Notes under the pieces: model-generated
Database searches by the model: none
What the model was told of the DNA's origin: nothing
Seen by the model: the letters and a program-made list of their open reading frames with translations, nothing else
In this document: one piece after another, positions 13,973 to 17,020 of the stretch
How the letters are laid out: every line of letters starts with the position of its first letter
How positions within the stretch are numbered: position 1 is the stretch's first letter
NCBI GenBank assembly: GCA_036402215.1
Contig: DASWTI010000213.1
Location: forward strand, 1 to 17,020
DNA length: 17,020 nt
Source of the DNA: DASXTS01 sp036402215
GTDB taxonomy: Bacteria > Actinomycetota > Actinomycetes > Mycobacteriales > Pseudonocardiaceae
Direction: 5' to 3'
Position numbers and translations under genes: made by a program

Positions 13973-14620
13973 CTAGATTTCCTCGCTCGGGCGATGACGC
14001 ACCCGGTACAGCCGTCCTTCGATCGCCCTCGGCGTGGTGCCGTAGTGCTCCGCCAGCTCCTGCTGCGAGAACCCCAGGCCGGCGGCGAAGCTCAGCTCGT
14101 CCGCCTCGCCGAGTTCGCTCCTGGCCAGGGCGACCCGCTCCGCCGAGGGGGCGTGCCGGCTCGCCGGCTCGTCGCCCAGCTCACCGACCGGTATGCCGAT
14201 CTCCCGGCGCCGCCGCCAGTGGTCGTAGTGGTCGGCGTACTTGCCGGCGCAGTACGCCAGCAGGAGTGTGGCCAGCGATCCCTTTCGCGGATCCCAGCCG
14301 CCGCTCACCAGCGCGTCGTTGTGGAACGCGACGTAGCCGTCCTGGACGCTGCTCGCGACCAGGTCCCGCACCTCCTGTTCGGTGGGCCGCGGCTTGGCAC
14401 CGCGCCGGCAGCGGTTCATCTTGCGCAGGTGGTCGAACACGGCCCCGCTGCGGGCGAGCGCCAGCAGCTGGCCGGTGACCCGCCTCATCAACTCCCGGGC
14501 GCACGCGTCGTACTCCGGCCCCTCGAAGTCCATCGCCCGCATCGCCCCGTACAGCTTCGTGTCCGCCGCCCCGTGGTCCGCCGACGTTCGCGCTCCGCCG
14601 TCAGCACCCGCATCGGACAT
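13973..14620 (-). CDS. Sigma-70-family-like protein, 215 aa
   Basis: Residues 40-138 fit a divergent sigma region 2: a helical block, then VAFHNDALVSGGWDPRKGSLATLLLAYCAGKYADHYDHWRRRR, in which the Trp-rich and Arg-rich end resembles region 2.3-2.4. A short linker leads to residues 162-209, a region 4-like helix-turn-helix (GFSQQELAEHYGTTPRAIEGRLYRVRHR, 183-210). This combination is typical of atypical actinobacterial sigma-70-family regulators. The ATG at 14620 has AGGAGG 7 bases upstream. The gene precedes the 393-residue sigma-like gene by 21 bases, so the pair is co-expressed. A cluster of palindromes lies about 100 bases upstream. Which promoters it recognises, if any, is unknown. Confidence 0.72.
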   Translation of the reverse strand: MSDAGADGGARTSADHGAADTKLYGAMRAMDFEGPEYDACARELMRRVTGQLLALARSGAVFDHLRKMNRCRRGAKPRPTEQEVRDLVASSVQDGYVAFHNDALVSGGWDPRKGSLATLLLAYCAGKYADHYDHWRRRREIGIPVGELGDEPASRHAPSAERVALARSELGEADELSFAAGLGFSQQELAEHYGTTPRAIEGRLYRVRHRPSEEI

Positions 14621-14717
14621 CGCCGAGCCTCCTCGCCCTCGCGCCCCACGACCGTGTCCTGCCCACCCGATCCGTCACCCTGTAGGGGACACAGCACCCG
14701 CAGCCCACGACGCGTCA

Positions 14718-14751
14718 GCGAATTATTCGCGAATGCGAATCACCATGGTGA
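14718..14751. promoter_or_regulatory. Cluster of overlapping palindromes upstream of the sigma-like operon
   Basis: Within 34 bases there are GCGAAT-T-ATTCGC (14718-14730), ATTCGCGAAT (14725-14734), ATTCGC-N4-GCGAAT (14725-14740) and the 12-base palindrome TCACCATGGTGA (14740-14751). GCGAAT or its complement thus occurs three times. This is also the most AT-rich stretch nearby and includes AATAAT on the minus strand (14727-14722), a possible -10. It looks like an operator region for the sigma-like pair; the binding protein is unknown. Confidence 0.5.
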
Positions 14752-14790
14752 CCATTGACATCCGGCGGATGAGGGAACGGAGGGCCCGGG

Positions 14791-15426
14791 TTAGTCGGGC
14801 GACTGGCCGCGGGCGAGGCGGGGGCGGGGGGTGCGCAGGCGGCGCAGCATGGTGGCGCGGGTGAAGGCGTAGAAGGTGAGCCCCGCGGGCCGGATGTTCT
14901 CGTTGGGGAACTTGGCGCGCACCTTCTGGTTGATGTAGCGGCCGAGGAACAGCGTCTCGACGACCATCACGGCGAGCATGGCCATGGTGAGCAGGCTGAT
15001 GGCGCTCTGGATCGCCGGGTCCTGCACGAAGATCGTCAGCAGCACCACGCCGGCGAGCGGCATGAACAGGCCCATGAGGTGCCAGCGCGAGTCGACCAGG
15101 TCACGCACGTAGGCGCGGACCGGGCCACGGTCGCGGGGCAGCAGGTACTTGTCGTCGCCGGACAGCATCCGCTCGCGGCGCTCGGCGCGCTCGGCGCGGC
15201 GCTCGTCCTTGTTGCCGCGCATCCGGCGGAAGGCCTCGCGCTGGGTGCGGGGCGGAGGGGCGACGGGGCCGCGCCGCCGGTTCTCGGCGTCGCGGCGCTT
15301 CGGGGTGGGACGGCCCTTGCCAGCGGAACCGCCGGCCTCCGCGGTGCTCGCGGCGTCGGGGGCGGTGTCCGCGGGCTGGTCGGACGAGACCTCGGCGGGG
15401 GCGGCGTTGCGGCGGAGGAACCTCAC
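14791..15426 (-). CDS. DUF3043 family membrane protein
   Basis: The 211-residue product has a low-complexity, Ala/Pro-rich then basic N-terminal half (about 1-95, with RRMRGNKDERRAERAERRERML). A DUF3043-type core follows (LLPRDRGPVRAYVRDLVDSRWHLMGLFMPL, then two membrane helices about 115-133 and 139-160, and ETLFLGRYINQKVRAKFP). It corresponds by recall to mycobacterial Rv2206, in the same neighbourhood. Its function is unknown. The start is GTG 15426, chosen because the frame above it overlaps the flavoprotein gene and because TACCCT lies 7 bases upstream. It follows the flavoprotein gene by 28 bases and ends in TAA ahead of the sigma-like operon. Confidence 0.85.
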   Translation of the reverse strand: MRFLRRNAAPAEVSSDQPADTAPDAASTAEAGGSAGKGRPTPKRRDAENRRRGPVAPPPRTQREAFRRMRGNKDERRAERAERRERMLSGDDKYLLPRDRGPVRAYVRDLVDSRWHLMGLFMPLAGVVLLTIFVQDPAIQSAISLLTMAMLAVMVVETLFLGRYINQKVRAKFPNENIRPAGLTFYAFTRATMLRRLRTPRPRLARGQSPD

Positions 15427-15436
15427 CCTGGTGAGG
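15421..15436. promoter_or_regulatory. Palindrome CCTCACC-N2-GGTGAGG over the DUF3043 gene start
   Basis: A perfect 7-2-7 inverted repeat covers the GTG start codon (15426-15424) and reaches into the proposed -10 box. Placed there it could act as an operator blocking initiation, or it may be fortuitous. Confidence 0.4.
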
Positions 15437-15439
15437 GTA
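15434..15439 (-). promoter_or_regulatory. -10 element giving a leaderless DUF3043 transcript
   Basis: TACCCT on the minus strand fits TANNNT and ends exactly 7 bases before the GTG at 15426. No Shine-Dalgarno sequence is present between. No convincing -35 is seen. Confidence 0.5.
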
Positions 15440-15454
15440 GCGGCGACGTGGACG

Positions 15455-16444
15455 TCACCTGACAGGGTCCTGGCCGGTGGCGAGGCCGGCGAGCCGCCGG
15501 CCCACCGCGGGGGCGAACTTGAAGCCGTGCCCGGAGCACGCGGAGCCCACCACGACCCGGCCGCGCCGCTCCAGCACGAATGCCTCGTCGGCGGTGGTCG
15601 TGTACCGGCACGTCTGCGCCGCCACCGGCCGCGGATCCGCCGTGGCGTGCACGGCGGCGACCCAGGCGGCGGCCCGTTCGACGATCGCCCGGTCCGGCGG
15701 GGGCGCCGGCGCGAGCGGGTCGGTCGGCACGCCCGCATGGTGCACGCCGACCTTGAGCCCGTGCACCGGGTCCCACAGCGAGTACAGCGCGATCCGGGTG
15801 CTGAGCTCGACGACGGACGGCGGCACCGGACCGCCGCGGTCGAAGTACACGACGGTCTCGGTGGTCACCCGCACCGGCACGTCCGGCACCAGGGTGCGCA
15901 CCCAGGAGCCCGCGGTGACGACCACGGCGTCGGCGTCCACGGCGTCCGGTGACGCCACCGGTGAGTGCTCGTGCAGGCGCACGCCCCGGCGCAGCGCCCC
16001 GTCCAGGAACGCCCGCAGGGCCAGGTCCGCGCGCACCGCGCCGGCCAGCGGCTGGAACAGGGTGTCGCAGCCCCCGGGCACCCGCAGGCCCCAGCGCCGC
16101 CGCACCTCGTCCGCCGTGGGCCGGGTGAACTCCGCCCCGGCCGCGGTGAGGGCGGGCGCCGAGTCCACCCCGGGCGGCGCGAACTCCACCAGGCCGCTCA
16201 GCTCCAGCAGCCGCTCGCCGCTTTCCGCCTCCAGGGCCCGCCAACCGGCCATCGCCTCGCCGGCCAGCCGCACCCAGTACGGGTCCGGGTAGGCGAGCCG
16301 CACGATCCGGGTGCGGCCGTGGCTCGACCCGTGCTCGTGGCCGGCCTCGAACCGCTCGTACAGGTCCACGTCGTGCCCGTCCGCGGCGAGCGTCCACGCG
16401 GTCGCGCAGCCCATGATCCCCGCTCCCACCACCGCGACCCGCAT
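15455..16444 (-). CDS. FAD-dependent oxidoreductase, monomeric sarcosine oxidase / N-methyltryptophan oxidase family
   Basis: The 329-residue product is a DAO-fold flavoenzyme. The N-terminal dinucleotide-binding motif is VVGAGIMGCATAW (5-17), with an acidic residue ending strand 2 (LYERFEAG). GSSHGRTRIVRLAYPDP (39-55) is the sarcosine-oxidase-family signature. Cys279 in TCRYTTTADEAFVL corresponds to the cysteine that binds FAD covalently in monomeric sarcosine oxidase. CSGHGFKFAPAVG (303-315) is the conserved C-terminal flavin motif. Such enzymes oxidise N-methyl amino acids or cyclic imino acids with oxygen, giving hydrogen peroxide. It is about 50 residues shorter than typical members, mostly in the substrate domain. 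The ATG at 16444 puts the FAD motif at the N-terminus; the frame above it is not conserved. It precedes DUF3043 by 28 bases. Confidence 0.88.
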   Translation of the reverse strand: MRVAVVGAGIMGCATAWTLAADGHDVDLYERFEAGHEHGSSHGRTRIVRLAYPDPYWVRLAGEAMAGWRALEAESGERLLELSGLVEFAPPGVDSAPALTAAGAEFTRPTADEVRRRWGLRVPGGCDTLFQPLAGAVRADLALRAFLDGALRRGVRLHEHSPVASPDAVDADAVVVTAGSWVRTLVPDVPVRVTTETVVYFDRGGPVPPSVVELSTRIALYSLWDPVHGLKVGVHHAGVPTDPLAPAPPPDRAIVERAAAWVAAVHATADPRPVAAQTCRYTTTADEAFVLERRGRVVVGSACSGHGFKFAPAVGRRLAGLATGQDPVR

Positions 16445-16562
16445 CGCGCCATCACACCGCAGCGACCGCACGATCTCCAGCGTGCGGTGACCCGGGAAGC
16501 CGGCCCGGCGGCGGTCCTCCGGCCGGCCCGGCCGGGCGCGGGGGTGTGACACGGTAGCCGTC

Positions 16563-17020
16563 ATGCGAGTGCTGATCGCGCCGGACGGATTCGGCGGCAC
16601 CATGACGGCGGAGCAGGCGGCACGCGCGATCGCCGCCGGCTGGTCGGCGCGCCGGCCGGGCGACGAACTGGTGACGCGGCCGCTGTCCGACGGCGGGCCG
16701 GGGTTCGTGGACGTGCTGGCCGCCGCGCTGGACGGCGCGACCACACATCTGGTGGAGGTGACCGGGCCGCTCGGCGAGCCGGTGGACGCACAGTGGCTGG
16801 AACACGACGGCACCGCCTACCTGGAATCCGCGCAGGCGTGCGGGCTGGCCCTGGTGCCGGAGGACCGCCGGGACACCGGCCGGTCCACCACCCGCGGCGT
16901 CGGCGAACTGCTGCTCGCCGCGCACGCCCACGGCATCCGCCGCGCGGTCGTCGGCCTCGGCGGCACGGCCACCACGGACGGCGGCGCCGGCCTGTTCGCC
17001 GCGCTGGGCGCCGTGCCGCT
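16563..17020 (+). CDS. Glycerate kinase (GlxK family), cut by right window edge
   Basis: The first 152 residues are present. They open MRVLIAPDGFGGTMTAEQAARAIAAGW, matching the APDxFxGxxSAxEAAxAI opening of glycerate kinases. LSDGGPGFVDVL (41-52) corresponds to the usual ADGGEGT motif, with Pro in place of Glu. GLGGTATTDGGAG (132-144) matches the strongly conserved GLGGSATNDGG. The enzyme phosphorylates D-glycerate, feeding it into glycolysis. Full-length members have about 370-380 residues, so over half lies beyond base 17020. Mycobacterial Rv2205c, annotated as a glycerate kinase, occupies the same neighbourhood. The gene is divergent from the flavoprotein gene across a 118-base gap in which I see no clear promoter. 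No Shine-Dalgarno sequence is obvious. Confidence 0.88.
   Translation, partial: MRVLIAPDGFGGTMTAEQAARAIAAGWSARRPGDELVTRPLSDGGPGFVDVLAAALDGATTHLVEVTGPLGEPVDAQWLEHDGTAYLESAQACGLALVPEDRRDTGRSTTRGVGELLLAAHAHGIRRAVVGLGGTATTDGGAGLFAALGAVP

Noticed and set aside
13585..14758. Plus-strand open frames (13585-14478 and 13748-14758) opposite the sigma-like genes
   Set aside because: They have no start signals and no domain; the minus-strand genes have strong Shine-Dalgarno sequences and region 4-like helix-turn-helix segments.
14755..14760. Perfect TTGACA on the plus strand
   Set aside because: No -10 lies at 16-18 bases downstream and there is no plus-strand gene to transcribe.
16445..16813. N-terminal extension of the flavoprotein in the same minus-strand frame
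   Set aside because: It overlaps the glycerate kinase gene, and the FAD-binding motif normally starts within the first few residues, which fits ATG 16444.
1..17020. CRISPR arrays, insertion sequences, tRNA or rRNA genes
   Set aside because: I looked for regularly spaced repeats, transposase-like proteins with terminal repeats, and tRNA-like cloverleaf or rRNA sequence, and saw none. Reading by eye could miss a diverged example.

Overview
This is a very GC-rich actinobacterial chromosome segment. The protein sequences look like Actinomycetota, probably Pseudonocardiales (Saccharothrix, Amycolatopsis or Actinosynnema-like); that assignment rests on recalled protein similarity and codon use, not on a search. 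The backbone matches from memory the Mycobacterium tuberculosis Rv2192c-Rv2206 neighbourhood: trpD, ctaE-qcrCAB, ctaF/ctaC, asnB, adoK, a DUF3043 membrane protein and glycerate kinase. Several genes absent from that mycobacterial block are interspersed.

Layout. 1-1328 (minus): a degenerate receiver-domain protein followed by trpD, which is cut by the left edge. 1420-5797 (plus): the ctaE-qcrC-qcrA-qcrB operon, with ATGA overlaps between the qcr genes, ending in a long hairpin at 5758-5797. The qcrB frame has no stop before that hairpin and stays open to 6077. 5798-6209: 412 bases without a convincing gene. 6210-7624 (minus): ctaC then ctaF, ending in a strong hairpin. 7742-9676 (plus): asnB, divergent from ctaC. 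9718-11525 (minus): adoK followed by an alpha/beta hydrolase. 11592-12720 (plus): a 64-residue orphan protein, an AhpD/carboxymuconolactone-decarboxylase-fold protein and a 39-residue membrane peptide. 12770-14620 (minus): two adjacent, divergent sigma-factor-like genes preceded by a dense cluster of palindromes. 14791-16444 (minus): a sarcosine-oxidase-family flavoprotein followed by a DUF3043 membrane protein. 16563-17020 (plus): glycerate kinase, cut by the right edge.

How the genes work together. QcrC, QcrA and QcrB form the cytochrome bcc complex; CtaE, CtaC and CtaF are subunits III, II and IV of the aa3 oxidase. With CtaD (not in this window) they make the actinobacterial bcc:aa3 supercomplex, in which the two-haem QcrC replaces a soluble cytochrome c. 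The remaining genes serve amino-acid and nucleoside metabolism (TrpD, AsnB, AdoK), oxidative deamination or demethylation of amines (the flavoprotein), and regulation (the receiver protein and the sigma-like pair).

The most notable non-coding pattern is that seven genes have a -10-like hexamer exactly 7 or 8 bases before the start codon and no Shine-Dalgarno sequence. This points to leaderless transcripts. The two sigma-like genes, the membrane peptide and ctaC/ctaF instead have strong Shine-Dalgarno sequences. The best candidates for undescribed biology are the sigma-like gene pair with its palindromic control region, the degenerate receiver sharing a divergent control region with ctaE, and the missing qcrB stop codon.
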